Of a stretch of DNA of 14,031 bases, positions 7,386-14,031 are shown piece by piece. The stretch's first letter is position 1; each line of letters begins with the position of its first letter. The stretch comes from Armatimonadota bacterium (GTDB lineage: Bacteria > Armatimonadota > Armatimonadia > Armatimonadales > Armatimonadaceae): the NCBI GenBank assembly GCA_014381035.1, contig JACMIS010000029.1, positions 1-14,031 on the forward strand, written 5' to 3'. The notes under the pieces were generated by a model, which saw only the letters and a program-made list of their open reading frames with translations, had not been told where the DNA came from and did no database searches. The translations under genes were made by a program, and so were the position numbers.

Positions 7386-7509
7386 TTGCCCGAATGCCAT
7401 GAACGCTTACTCTAGTGCGGGCGTAGCGGCGACTGTCTCAACTGTTACGCCATCCCGCTTCGCCGGATCACGGGTGCGGATAGCGGGCGATACAAAAACT
7501 CGCGCGTGA

Positions 7510-8355
7510 TCAGTGCGAATTTTTATATCGCCCGGAAAACCCCCGCTTTTCGAGCACTTCCGGGTAACTGCGGGTCGGGTCCGCGTACACGTTGCCGCCC
7601 AAGTCGCGCCCACGCGCCAGGTAGATCACGTGCGTGCCGTCGAATTTCTCCTGGTTGAACTGCACGGCACTGGACGCGAAACGCATCGTCCAGCCACAGC
7701 GGCGGATCGTGCTCGTGTTCGGCTCGCTGGCGTGCATCACCCGTGCGTCATGCAAACTGCACTCGTTCGCGTCGAGTTCGATGTACACTTCCTTGCTGTC
7801 ATCGCGCTGGCTTGCCTTGATCTCGCTACTGAAGACGTTCTGCTCCGGGTCGACCGGTTCGTACTCGGAGTAGCCCATTTGCCTCTCGACGTGCGTTCGC
7901 GGGATCACCTTCATGCAGCCGTTCTCGCGTGTCGAGGGATCAATCGCCAGCCAGACCGTGCAGATCTCCATCGGCGTGATCTTGCCCTTCCAGTAGGCGG
8001 AATCCTCGTGCCAGGGAACCCGCTTGCCGTTCCCTTTCGGCTTGCAGATAAAGTGCGAGGAATAGAGCACGATGTCCGGTCCGGTGATCGGTTCGACGAT
8101 GTCAAGGACGGCGTCATCGAACGCCCATTCCAGCAGTTTCGGGTGCATAAAGTGCGGCACATCCATCGCTTCGGGGCGTTCGTTCTCCGGCAAGTCGGCA
8201 AGGATGCCTTCGAAATAGTTTTTTAGAGCGGCGAACTTATCCTCCGGCAGCACCGGCTCCTGGTAGATCAGGTAGCCTTCGTTCTGGTATTGAGCGACCT
8301 GTGCCGGGTTCAGTCGTGCATGGGATACGGGACGCGTTAGGGTTGCGGTAGACAT
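7510..8355 (-). CDS. Phytanoyl-CoA dioxygenase (PhyH) family Fe(II)/2-oxoglutarate oxygenase
   Basis: This 281-residue protein is of usual family length, predicted soluble and cytoplasmic. The double-stranded beta-helix metal site is visible: W-H116-E-D118 gives the H-x-D pair, and H208 in R-V-M-H-A-S-E-P-N supplies the distal histidine. The arginines R218/R219 about ten residues later are placed to bind the 2-oxoglutarate carboxylate. The N-terminal segment Q-Y-Q-N-E-G-Y-L-I is the typical helix-strand entry of PhyH proteins. These enzymes hydroxylate an unactivated carbon of a small molecule using O2 and 2-oxoglutarate; the substrate here is unknown. AAGGAAA lies 6 bases before the ATG. The gene is divergent from the AraC regulator gene with 97 bases between the chosen starts, so it is the likely regulated target. 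Confidence 0.87.
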   Translation of the reverse strand: MSTATLTRPVSHARLNPAQVAQYQNEGYLIYQEPVLPEDKFAALKNYFEGILADLPENERPEAMDVPHFMHPKLLEWAFDDAVLDIVEPITGPDIVLYSSHFICKPKGNGKRVPWHEDSAYWKGKITPMEICTVWLAIDPSTRENGCMKVIPRTHVERQMGYSEYEPVDPEQNVFSSEIKASQRDDSKEVYIELDANECSLHDARVMHASEPNTSTIRRCGWTMRFASSAVQFNQEKFDGTHVIYLARGRDLGGNVYADPTRSYPEVLEKRGFSGRYKNSH

Positions 8356-8389
8356 GGTTTGTTTCCTTCGTGCTGGTCAGGCTACCGAC

Positions 8390-8418
8390 ATTGTAGATTC
8401 CCCCATCCGATATGTCTT
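8390..8418 (-). promoter_or_regulatory. Candidate sigma70 promoter of the PhyH-type gene
   Basis: Reading the minus strand, AAGACA (8418-8413), a 17-base spacer and TACAAT (8395-8390) form a reasonable promoter, with a start near 8383 and a leader of about 28 bases that contains the AAGGAAA ribosome site. Its -35 overlaps that of the divergent regulator promoter. Confidence 0.45.
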
Positions 8419-8446
8419 GCACCATGGAAACAAATACTTATACAAT
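8417..8446 (+). promoter_or_regulatory. Candidate sigma70 promoter of the AraC-type gene
   Basis: TTGCAC (8417-8422), an 18-base spacer and TACAAT (8441-8446) give a start at about 8452-8454, i.e. on the ATG at 8453. An alternative -10, TATACA (8439-8444), has a 16-base spacer. It shares bases 8417-8418 with the divergent promoter's -35 box, so one bound protein could affect both. Confidence 0.45.
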
Positions 8447-8452
8447 ACGAAC

Positions 8453-9403
8453 ATGGCTTCTTTCAGGGACCGCCCGATTTCCGGCAACATTCGGTGCCTG
8501 CGATTCGAGAACGTCGCGCCGGGTCGTCCTTACCATGCGGCGTTGAGTATCACCAGAGAATCCAGTGCTCGCGGCTTCCGCGTGACCGAGCATTCCCACG
8601 ACTTCTACGAAATGATCTTCGTGCTCGTCGGTGACGCCATACACGGGCTGAACGGAACCACGACCATGCTTCGCGAGGGTGAACTGACTCTTCTTCAACC
8701 CGGCGACCGGCATTTCATCCGCTTTCAAACCGGCAGGTTCTTCCACTATATCAACATCGCGATAGACGCCGAAATGTGGCGAAACTTCCACGATCTCGCG
8801 GGCATCGGGACAAACCGCGACGCGCCGGTGATCGTGAGCACCACCAACATTAATGGTGCCACCGACGAATGCGCCAGTGCGTTTCGGCACGCGCTCGTGC
8901 TCTTTCAGGACACCCAAATGACAAACGCCGCGCTACGAACGGAGGCTTGCCGACTTCTTGCTACCGTCGCCCCGTGGCTCTTTCCGAGCGTTCAGAAAGA
9001 CACCACCCATAACGCGGGTTTGCCGGACGGCACCCCCGGCTGGCTGATCGGTGCCTGCGCGAAACTCCGTCACGATTCAAACGCGCTACGGTGCGGGCTT
9101 CCGGCTTTTGTCGCCGAAGCCGGAGTCACCCGCACCCATTTAGCGCGTATCCTGAAAGCGGCGACAAACCAGACGCCGACCGAATATATCAACCGCCTGC
9201 GCCTGGAGCATGCCGCCCGCCTCCTCACAACGACCACGCTCTCGATTCTGGACATTGCGGGCGAGTGTGGGTTCGGGCAGCCGGCATACTTTTATCGTCT
9301 CTTCGGTGCCCGTTTTCAAACATCACCCCACGCCTACCGGATCGCCGCCGCCCGACGCGTCTCACCTGAGCGGACGCGAAAGACTTTCGGCGGGACCTTT
9401 TAA
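8453..9403 (+). CDS. AraC family transcriptional regulator with cupin sensor domain
   Basis: This 316-residue regulator has two parts. The N-terminal cupin carries E-H47-S-H49-D-F-Y-E-M and, later, L-L-Q-P-G-D-R-H, the usual ligand-pocket motifs. The C-terminal ~95 residues (about 217-312) are the double helix-turn-helix: G-V-T-R-T-H-L-A-R is the first recognition helix region, and I-L-D-I-A-G-E-C-G-F-G-Q-P-A-Y-F-Y-R-L-F, with S-P-H-A-Y-R following, is the classic AraC signature. The frame is open back to an ATG at 8354, but those 33 extra residues look unlike the family, would overlap the divergent gene's start and lie upstream of the best promoter; I therefore chose 8453. No Shine-Dalgarno precedes 8453. 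It probably binds a sugar-like ligand and controls the neighbouring dioxygenase gene. Confidence 0.85.
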   Translation: MASFRDRPISGNIRCLRFENVAPGRPYHAALSITRESSARGFRVTEHSHDFYEMIFVLVGDAIHGLNGTTTMLREGELTLLQPGDRHFIRFQTGRFFHYINIAIDAEMWRNFHDLAGIGTNRDAPVIVSTTNINGATDECASAFRHALVLFQDTQMTNAALRTEACRLLATVAPWLFPSVQKDTTHNAGLPDGTPGWLIGACAKLRHDSNALRCGLPAFVAEAGVTRTHLARILKAATNQTPTEYINRLRLEHAARLLTTTTLSILDIAGECGFGQPAYFYRLFGARFQTSPHAYRIAAARRVSPERTRKTFGGTF

Positions 9404-9405
9404 CG

Positions 9406-9423
9406 TCCGCGAATGCGGATTTT
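9406..9423 (+). terminator. Short intrinsic terminator between convergent genes
   Basis: TCCGC-GAAT-GCGGA (9406-9419) is a 5-bp hairpin directly followed by TTTT (9420-9423), starting three bases after the AraC-type stop. The stem is short (a G-T pair extends it by one), so efficiency may be modest. The T-tract runs into the stop codon of the convergent oxidoreductase gene. Confidence 0.45.
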
Positions 9424-10426
9424 AGTTGCCTAGGTTGCCGTGTCGCGCCGCGTGTTCCTGGGCACGAAGGGTCAATTCCGATGCGTAAAAACAGTGTGTC
9501 TGGTTGATTGCAGTCTCAGTGCGGTTTAGCACATCGTCTATCAGTCGCGTTCCGAACAATACCGGGTCCTGCTGGCAGTCGATACGCTCCGTACCGTTCG
9601 CGTTTACCAGTGTCAGTGTATCCCCGCCGATCTCCAGGATCCCCTCGGTTCCCATTACGACCCGGTGGCGACCAGTGTGTTTCGCATTGTCCGGGATCAG
9701 CCAGTCGGCACGTACGAATCCGGTACAACCATTCCCTTCGGCGTCCTGCCCGCGAAAGGTCGCTTCGCCGTAGTCCTCGAATTCGGGGTGATTCGGATGC
9801 TTGTAGTTCGCGACCAGAGAGCTCACTACTTCCACGTTTGTCAGCCCCGAATAATACAGAAACTGCTCGACCTGATGCGAACCGATGTCCGTCAAAATAC
9901 CGCCGTAATGCTTGCGCTCGAAAAACCAGGAGGGGCGGCTGGCGATTCGTAGCGTGTGTGGCGCGAGGATGGCGACCTGTACCACGCGCCCGATTGCTCC
10001 ACCGCGCACCAACTCTCCCGCCCGGTTTGCACTCCGATCCAGAAGCCGTTCGCTGTAGGAGATGGCAAAGATACGCCCCGTTTCCTGCTGAACGCGCCGG
10101 GCGGCATCCAACTCCTCCCGGTTGAGGAACGCCGCTTTGTCGCACAGGTAATCTTTGCCGTGACGCATGACTTGCATCCCTAGCGCGGCGCGATCCGATG
10201 GGACACACGCACTCAGGATCAGCGCGATACTTTCGTCTTCCAGAAAGACACGCGGGTCTGTCACACGCGGCGCATCGGGGAAACGTGTCTGATAATTGGT
10301 AGCCCATTTTTCATCGGGCGCGTAAAACCCGGCGAGTTCCCCGCCGCCGCCGAGAGCTGCCTCGGTCATGCGATAGATGTGATCGTGGTTAATGCCGATA
10401 ACGGCGAATCGTGCTCGTTTTTTCAT
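9422..10426 (-). CDS. Gfo/Idh/MocA family oxidoreductase with atypical D-K-A motif
   Basis: This protein has 334 residues, a normal length. F-A-V-I-G-I-N-H-D-H (residues 7-16) is the Rossmann entry; the usual second and third glycines are N and H, a pattern seen in some subfamilies. In the E-K-P position it has C-D96-K97-A98, keeping the catalytic lysine but changing both neighbours. The second domain has G175-G176-x-x-x-D180-x-G-S-H184, the conserved substrate-site motif, then R-A-D-W-L and the strand-rich C-terminal region. It probably acts as an NAD(P)-dependent dehydrogenase on a sugar-like substrate, though the altered motif makes activity less certain. The ribosome site is weak (AAGCGAAATA before the ATG). 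It is separated by 118 bases from the upstream gene on the same strand and may be transcribed on its own. Confidence 0.85.
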   Translation of the reverse strand: MKKRARFAVIGINHDHIYRMTEAALGGGGELAGFYAPDEKWATNYQTRFPDAPRVTDPRVFLEDESIALILSACVPSDRAALGMQVMRHGKDYLCDKAAFLNREELDAARRVQQETGRIFAISYSERLLDRSANRAGELVRGGAIGRVVQVAILAPHTLRIASRPSWFFERKHYGGILTDIGSHQVEQFLYYSGLTNVEVVSSLVANYKHPNHPEFEDYGEATFRGQDAEGNGCTGFVRADWLIPDNAKHTGRHRVVMGTEGILEIGGDTLTLVNANGTERIDCQQDPVLFGTRLIDDVLNRTETAINQTHCFYASELTLRAQEHAARHGNLGN

Positions 10427-10445
10427 TATTTCGCTTATGTTTTTA

Positions 10446-10459
10446 ATTATACGTGTAAT
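10446..10459 (-). promoter_or_regulatory. Candidate LacI-type operator overlapping a TATAAT box
   Basis: ATTATACGTGTAAT is a 14-base palindrome with 6 of 7 pairs matching and a central CG, the form typical of LacI-family operators. On the minus strand bases 10451-10446 read TATAAT, placing a start about 13 bases before the oxidoreductase ATG at 10426. The -35 region (GATTCA at 10474-10469) is poor. A repressor here would overlap the polymerase site. Pairing and box are seen; regulation is inferred. Confidence 0.4.
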
Positions 10460-10544
10460 CGGTTGACCTGAATCATGGCTCTGTCACAATAATCTGCAAG
10501 GGTGATTTTCTATGCCGCAAAGGGACAGCGTGTCACTCCGGGCC

Positions 10545-11489
10545 TCACAAGGGGGACTCTTTTTTGGGCGCGGACAGAGGTACATCGGGAAACTCCGCCC
10601 ATTGGTACGGTTCCAGAATGACCCGCACCGCGACGGTACGCATCGTCGCCTTACCAACGCCGCATGGCAAGTCTATCGTCGCGGTATCGTTACCGATTAC
10701 GATGTCTCCTGAGTAGCCGCCCGGATTGACGAGACCTGCCGCGTTCACCGTTTGTACTTGGTAATGATACAGATTTTCCGAAGCGGGTAGCAGTTCCTGT
10801 GGCAATGTAGTTGTGATTTTAGGTCCCTGGTACCAGGGGATCGCGTCGCCCTTCCGCACCGGCGCAATAGACGACGTTGCTCCCAACCGCCGGGCGATCA
10901 GAGGAACGAGCGGCAGTTGTGTGAGAGTCACCGCTCGCTTCCCGTCCGGGTTCCCTATCCAAAAAGAGGCGTGGCGCAGGCTTGCGGGTACTTCTACTGC
11001 CACATAGTCGGCTTGCTCTTCTTCCATCCAGCTGTTCGAATGGGAATGGCCCACGGAGTCGCCTAACTTTCCCGCGATTCGATACTGCGCATTCCAGGAA
11101 GGGCGCGGCTCCCCCTTATGCCGGACACGCATACGAACCCGCCTGTTTCCTTTCGTCCACGACTCCCAGATCATACCCATCGCGGCGTCCGATTGTGTGC
11201 GCCGTTTCTTTCCGTGTATGTCCCACGTCGCGTAGTTTTCGGCGGTCGCGGGATAGACGGGAAGGTCACGGTTAAAGTCCGGTCGGCGGTCTGTGATGTC
11301 AACGATTTCCACGGATGTTTTATCGGGGAAGAGTGCCGTGTCGGTTCGAAGGTTGGCGCGATGGACACGATGCGACGGCAACGCTTCTGGGACGGGCGGA
11401 ATCTGCGAAACGCGATACGTGTCGAACGCGAACAATGCCGCCGTAATCACGGTAGTCGCCACGGGGACCGAATATTTTCGTAGGCGCAT
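10545..11489 (-). CDS. Membrane-anchored protein of unknown function
   Basis: I do not recognise this 314-residue protein. It begins M-R-L-R-K, followed by a hydrophobic stretch (about residues 8-25) without a clear cleavage site. This suggests a signal anchor, with the remaining ~285 residues outside the cytoplasm. The rest mixes strand-rich, aromatic and charged segments, ending K-K-E-S-P-L. There is one cysteine in the mature part (D-L-P-C-G-V-G), and no lipobox, repeats or known catalytic motif. AAAGGGAA sits before the ATG. It starts 24 bases after the stop of the large membrane protein gene, so the two are almost certainly co-transcribed and may be partners. The frame is clean, with strong family-independent coding character. 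Confidence 0.75.
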   Translation of the reverse strand: MRLRKYSVPVATTVITAALFAFDTYRVSQIPPVPEALPSHRVHRANLRTDTALFPDKTSVEIVDITDRRPDFNRDLPVYPATAENYATWDIHGKKRRTQSDAAMGMIWESWTKGNRRVRMRVRHKGEPRPSWNAQYRIAGKLGDSVGHSHSNSWMEEEQADYVAVEVPASLRHASFWIGNPDGKRAVTLTQLPLVPLIARRLGATSSIAPVRKGDAIPWYQGPKITTTLPQELLPASENLYHYQVQTVNAAGLVNPGGYSGDIVIGNDTATIDLPCGVGKATMRTVAVRVILEPYQWAEFPDVPLSAPKKESPL

Positions 11490-11513
11490 TTGTTTCCCTT
11501 TCGCGAGTGATAC

Positions 11514-13511
11514 TTATCCCGGCATCACAGAGTACCCGACGTTGGTCAGGTTGCCGATCAGAATCCAGATCATGGCGTTGATCACATCCCCCAGAATCAA
11601 GCCGAGGAAGAACGGCAACGCGCCCAGATACCCTTTCATTCCCCCATACCGCTGGATGAGCGACTTGCCCAGCCACCCGATAAAGATCGAGAACCAGAGC
11701 ATGTGCATCGAGTAGACCGAGGCGCACAGAAAGCCGATAGGGTGCAGACCCGCGCTCAAACGGGCACGGGCCAGCAACATAAACAGCACGCCGCCGAAAC
11801 CGCCGAACAGGTGGAACCAGTTTGAAATGTCGCCCTTCTTCGGAACGGACGCGATACCCGCCGCGAATCCGAGTGGCTTTTGCGGCGACCAGCGGTACGT
11901 GAACAGGTTGTTGAGCGAGTACCCGCCGCCGTTCATGTAGGGAAGCCAGAGCGAGGCATAGAGCGAGACTACCCAGCCCAGCGCGATAACCAGAAGGATC
12001 GCCCAGAGGAGTTTGCGGGTGTCCGTGCGCCGGTCTTCGGCGGTTTTCGCGGCTTCGAGGAGTGACGGGGCGAGCATTTCCCGGGTGTCGAAAATAAACA
12101 TGTTTTCCCATCGAAACAGCGTATACAGCGCGGGGACCTTGAACGGACCGGTGCCGACCGTGGTCGCCAGAATGTCCACGGTACCGTAGGGTTGTGCCAT
12201 GAAAAGCAGACCCGCCTGACAGACGACCCACGAGATTACCACCAGAGCGAGGGTGAGTGTCAGGAGCGACAGCAGAATCAGTACGAGGTTCAGACCTGCC
12301 GCGTACAGGAAGACGCCTATACCGACATAGGAGATGATTAACCCGAACAGCGTCGCGCGGTAGCCGATCAGTTCTGCGGAGTCGTCTATCTCTCTGGCGC
12401 GGGGACCGTTGGTCGCCTTTTCCCACACATCGGCGATATGGCGACGCGCCGACCATGCCGTCCACAGTAATAGCGCGACACCGCCCCCGAACGCTTCCAG
12501 CGAGTGGAACTGCTTGTACGAATAGCCCGCGACCGCTCCCGGCATGTCGAAGTTGTTGATCGCGCCGATAAGGATCTCGCCCTTATAGAACAGGTGGAAA
12601 AACCAGAGCGAGAAGCACACCTCCGCCGACAGCAGATACGAAATACCGATCACCAGCGGATAGATCCAGAAGTCAATCGGGTTTATCTGATTCATCGGTG
12701 GGGACGTCAACGTGCCCCACAAATCCCAGTGAATGATGATATCCGGGATAGAGGGATACAGGACGTGCATTCCGCGAATCGTGTGGAGCGTGGTGACGCC
12801 GATCACGGCGAGCCAGAACAGCGGCGAACGCAAAAGGGGCGGCGCAAGCCGTCCCGGTTCGGGGTCTTCGGCAAGGAGCAGGGGAAGCGTGACGAGCGGG
12901 AACGAGAACTTTTCGTTCTCGATCCACTGCTTGCGCAGGAGCGATGCGATGCTGAATGTGGCGAGCAGGAAGAAGAACGCCAGAATACTCCAGAAGAACA
13001 GCGGCGACGCCCACGCTTCCCACGGGATACGCTCCGAGCCACGCGGGTAGCCTTTCGCAAACGCGAGAGCGGCCTCGGTGTCGGTGATCTTCATCCACTC
13101 CGGAATCGTCGCCCAGACTTTCGATTCCCAACCGTTCGTCGTGTCCGACATGTAGTGCGGGGCGGCGATATGCGGCAGGAAATAGCGCATCATGCCGGAC
13201 GAGGGCAACCCCGACGCCACCAGAATCAGACTCCAGACAGTTAACAATTCGCCTTTATTGAACGCCGCACGGGGGTTGAAGCGTCGCAGAAAAACGTTGA
13301 CCACGCCGACGAGCAACAGTTCGACGAACACCGCGCCGATGGGAAACTGGGTCCCGGCGATATACGTCGCGGCGATCTTGAAATCGTTATACGGCGTGAA
13401 CGCGCACAGAGCGAGGGCGAACACGATCCCGATGAGAACGGCACGGGTGGTGACGCCGCTCTGCTGGGCGGGTTCGGAAACAGAGACGGGTGCATCGGCG
13501 GCGCGGGTCAA
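11514..13511 (-). CDS. Polytopic membrane protein, DUF6785/DUF6784 type
   Basis: This 665-residue protein has about 13 hydrophobic helices, near residues 23-40, 57-76, 88-105, 169-193, 229-247, 279-303, 340-356, 386-412, 414-436, 501-521, 565-581, 590-616 and 630-655. The E-N-E-K-F-S-F-P-L-V-T-L-P-L motif (~198-211) and the C-terminal H-P-I-G-F, M-L-W-F-S and G-L-I-L-G-D segments are what I recall from the DUF6785 and DUF6784 domains, which resemble oligopeptide-transporter-like proteins. Function is not established; transport of a sugar or peptide is a guess from the neighbours. The start is TTG: a TAA lies six codons upstream and no ATG or GTG precedes the first helix. AAGGA (13528-13524) is 12 bases from it, a long spacing. 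The gene sits between an isomerase gene (121-base gap) and the unknown anchored protein (24-base gap). Confidence 0.82.
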   Translation of the reverse strand: MTRAADAPVSVSEPAQQSGVTTRAVLIGIVFALALCAFTPYNDFKIAATYIAGTQFPIGAVFVELLLVGVVNVFLRRFNPRAAFNKGELLTVWSLILVASGLPSSGMMRYFLPHIAAPHYMSDTTNGWESKVWATIPEWMKITDTEAALAFAKGYPRGSERIPWEAWASPLFFWSILAFFFLLATFSIASLLRKQWIENEKFSFPLVTLPLLLAEDPEPGRLAPPLLRSPLFWLAVIGVTTLHTIRGMHVLYPSIPDIIIHWDLWGTLTSPPMNQINPIDFWIYPLVIGISYLLSAEVCFSLWFFHLFYKGEILIGAINNFDMPGAVAGYSYKQFHSLEAFGGGVALLLWTAWSARRHIADVWEKATNGPRAREIDDSAELIGYRATLFGLIISYVGIGVFLYAAGLNLVLILLSLLTLTLALVVISWVVCQAGLLFMAQPYGTVDILATTVGTGPFKVPALYTLFRWENMFIFDTREMLAPSLLEAAKTAEDRRTDTRKLLWAILLVIALGWVVSLYASLWLPYMNGGGYSLNNLFTYRWSPQKPLGFAAGIASVPKKGDISNWFHLFGGFGGVLFMLLARARLSAGLHPIGFLCASVYSMHMLWFSIFIGWLGKSLIQRYGGMKGYLGALPFFLGLILGDVINAMIWILIGNLTNVGYSVMPG

Positions 13512-13632
13512 GTTCGGTTCGTGTCCTTAATCGGTTCAGTTCTCAAGGCAGGTCAAAGCGGTTGTAAGGGCGGGTAAAACGGTGCCACGGTGCGCGTCGT
13601 ACACGAGAACTTTCTCCACTATGATAACATCT

Positions 13633-14031
13633 TTAGCCCGCGTCCGGCAATATCGCATCGAGAGAGACGGAAACCTGGGACAGCACTTCATCGTCCCCGC
13701 TCGCACCGAGCGCGGCAATGGCACTCGCCATCGGTTCGCACGTGACAGGACCGGCGTAGCCAATAGTTTTCAGCGCACCCATAAACCCGGCGATGTCGAC
13801 GACGCCGGTCGCGCCGGGGAGCGCACGCTCGCCGACCACCTGAGCCTCGCGCGGAATCGGCGGTGCGTCGTTGACATGCACGACGACGACCCGCGCCGGT
13901 GTCAGCCGTTCCAAATCCGCCACCGTTTCCCCCGCGCAGTGCCAGTGGAAACTATCGAGCAAAAGCCCGGCGTGGGGTGAGTCGAGGGCGTCACACAACC
14001 GGAGCATTCCCGCCAGATCATGCACAAACGC
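13633..14031 (-). CDS. Sugar phosphate isomerase/epimerase (xylose isomerase-like TIM barrel), C-terminal part
   Basis: The frame is open from the window edge to the TAA at 13635-13633, giving 132 residues of a larger protein whose start lies beyond 14031 (a GTG at 14025 is internal). The fragment has the late strands of an AP-endonuclease-2-like TIM barrel: L-L-L-D-S-F-H-W-H-C-A-G with a metal-site D-x-x-H, V-V-V-V-H-V-N-D-A-P with the next H/D pair, an E-R-A-L-P-G-x-G/T-x-x-D loop, and Y-x-G-P-V-T-C-E-P with the final glutamate. These residues bind the divalent metal in isomerases and epimerases acting on free or phosphorylated sugars and in hydroxypyruvate isomerase relatives. It is first in the run that continues into the membrane protein gene. 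The exact substrate is unknown. Confidence 0.85.
   Translation of the reverse strand, partial: AFVHDLAGMLRLCDALDSPHAGLLLDSFHWHCAGETVADLERLTPARVVVVHVNDAPPIPREAQVVGERALPGATGVVDIAGFMGALKTIGYAGPVTCEPMASAIAALGASGDDEVLSQVSVSLDAILPDAG

Noticed and set aside
7454..7487. CCCGCT / AGCGGG pairing as a terminator for the PhyH-type gene
   Set aside because: A six-bp stem around a 22-base loop with no following T-tract on the minus strand is too weak to call.
7407..7613. A 68-residue minus-strand frame running past the end of the PhyH-type gene
   Set aside because: It overlaps the dioxygenase C terminus in another frame and resembles no family I know; no ribosome site supports it.
8354..8452. A 33-residue N-terminal extension of the AraC-type regulator
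   Set aside because: It would overlap the start codon of the divergent gene, lies upstream of the best promoter and has no family-like sequence.
10512..10712. A 66-residue + strand frame with a good AAGGG ribosome-like site and a TTGACC-N16-CACAAT sequence upstream
   Set aside because: It lies almost wholly antisense to the well-supported 314-residue gene and its composition looks like the shadow of that gene. A transcript map could revive it.
11320..12465. A 381-residue minus-strand open frame and a 246-residue + frame at 12504-13244
   Set aside because: Both are out-of-frame shadows of the membrane protein gene; they are arginine-rich and show no helices or motifs.
13527..13556. TTGACC-N18-GATTAA on the minus strand as promoter of the large membrane protein gene
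   Set aside because: The -10 match is poor, and a start near 13520 would exclude the AAGGA ribosome site (13524-13528) from the mRNA. I see no other convincing promoter in 13512-13632.
1..14031. CRISPR arrays, insertion sequences, attachment sites and RNA genes
   Set aside because: I found no regularly spaced direct repeats, no transposase or integrase frame, no terminal inverted repeats and no cloverleaf-like sequence by eye. Small RNAs cannot be excluded without a covariance-model search.

Overview
This is a bacterial chromosomal segment. GC looks to be in the high fifties to low sixties percent in the metabolic genes. SD-like motifs precede most genes and there are several sigma70-like -10 boxes. 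The gene mix is three Gfo/Idh/MocA oxidoreductases, a DapA-type aldolase, a sugar isomerase/epimerase, a phytanoyl-CoA-dioxygenase-like enzyme, an AraC regulator and a DUF6785/DUF6784-type membrane protein. That mix is typical of free-living heterotrophs with large genomes, such as Armatimonadota, Planctomycetota and related groups. The phylum is an inference from gene content; no rRNA or tRNA is present to fix it.

Region 1 (1-2758, + strand) is a carbohydrate-catabolism run: the 3' end of a Gfo/Idh/MocA oxidoreductase, a dihydrodipicolinate-synthase/N-acetylneuraminate-lyase family aldolase, and a full-length Gfo/Idh/MocA oxidoreductase. The gaps are 48 and 21 bases. They probably act in sequence on a sugar or sugar acid of unknown identity.

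Region 2 (about 2820-7390, + strand) is the most striking part. It is a self-contained two-gene cassette with its own extended -10 promoter, a 16-base near-palindrome exactly at the predicted transcription start, two genes overlapping by ATGA, and a strong hairpin at the end. Gene 1 is TIR + AAA-like NTPase. Gene 2 is a paralogous AAA-like NTPase + charged coiled coil + one transmembrane helix + a seven-bladed WD40 propeller. Together they look like a STAND/NLR-type sensor and effector split over two polypeptides, a plausible defence or regulated cell-death system. The function is inferred from architecture.

Region 3 (7510-9424) has a PhyH-type dioxygenase gene (-) divergent from an AraC regulator gene (+). 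Their -35 boxes overlap, and the AraC mRNA may be leaderless.

Region 4 (9422-14031, - strand) reads, in transcription order: a sugar phosphate isomerase/epimerase (5' end outside the window), a 13-helix membrane protein of the DUF6785/DUF6784 type, an unrecognised membrane-anchored 314-residue protein, and, after a 118-base gap with a candidate operator/-10, another Gfo/Idh/MocA oxidoreductase. No tRNA, rRNA, CRISPR array, insertion sequence or attachment site was seen.
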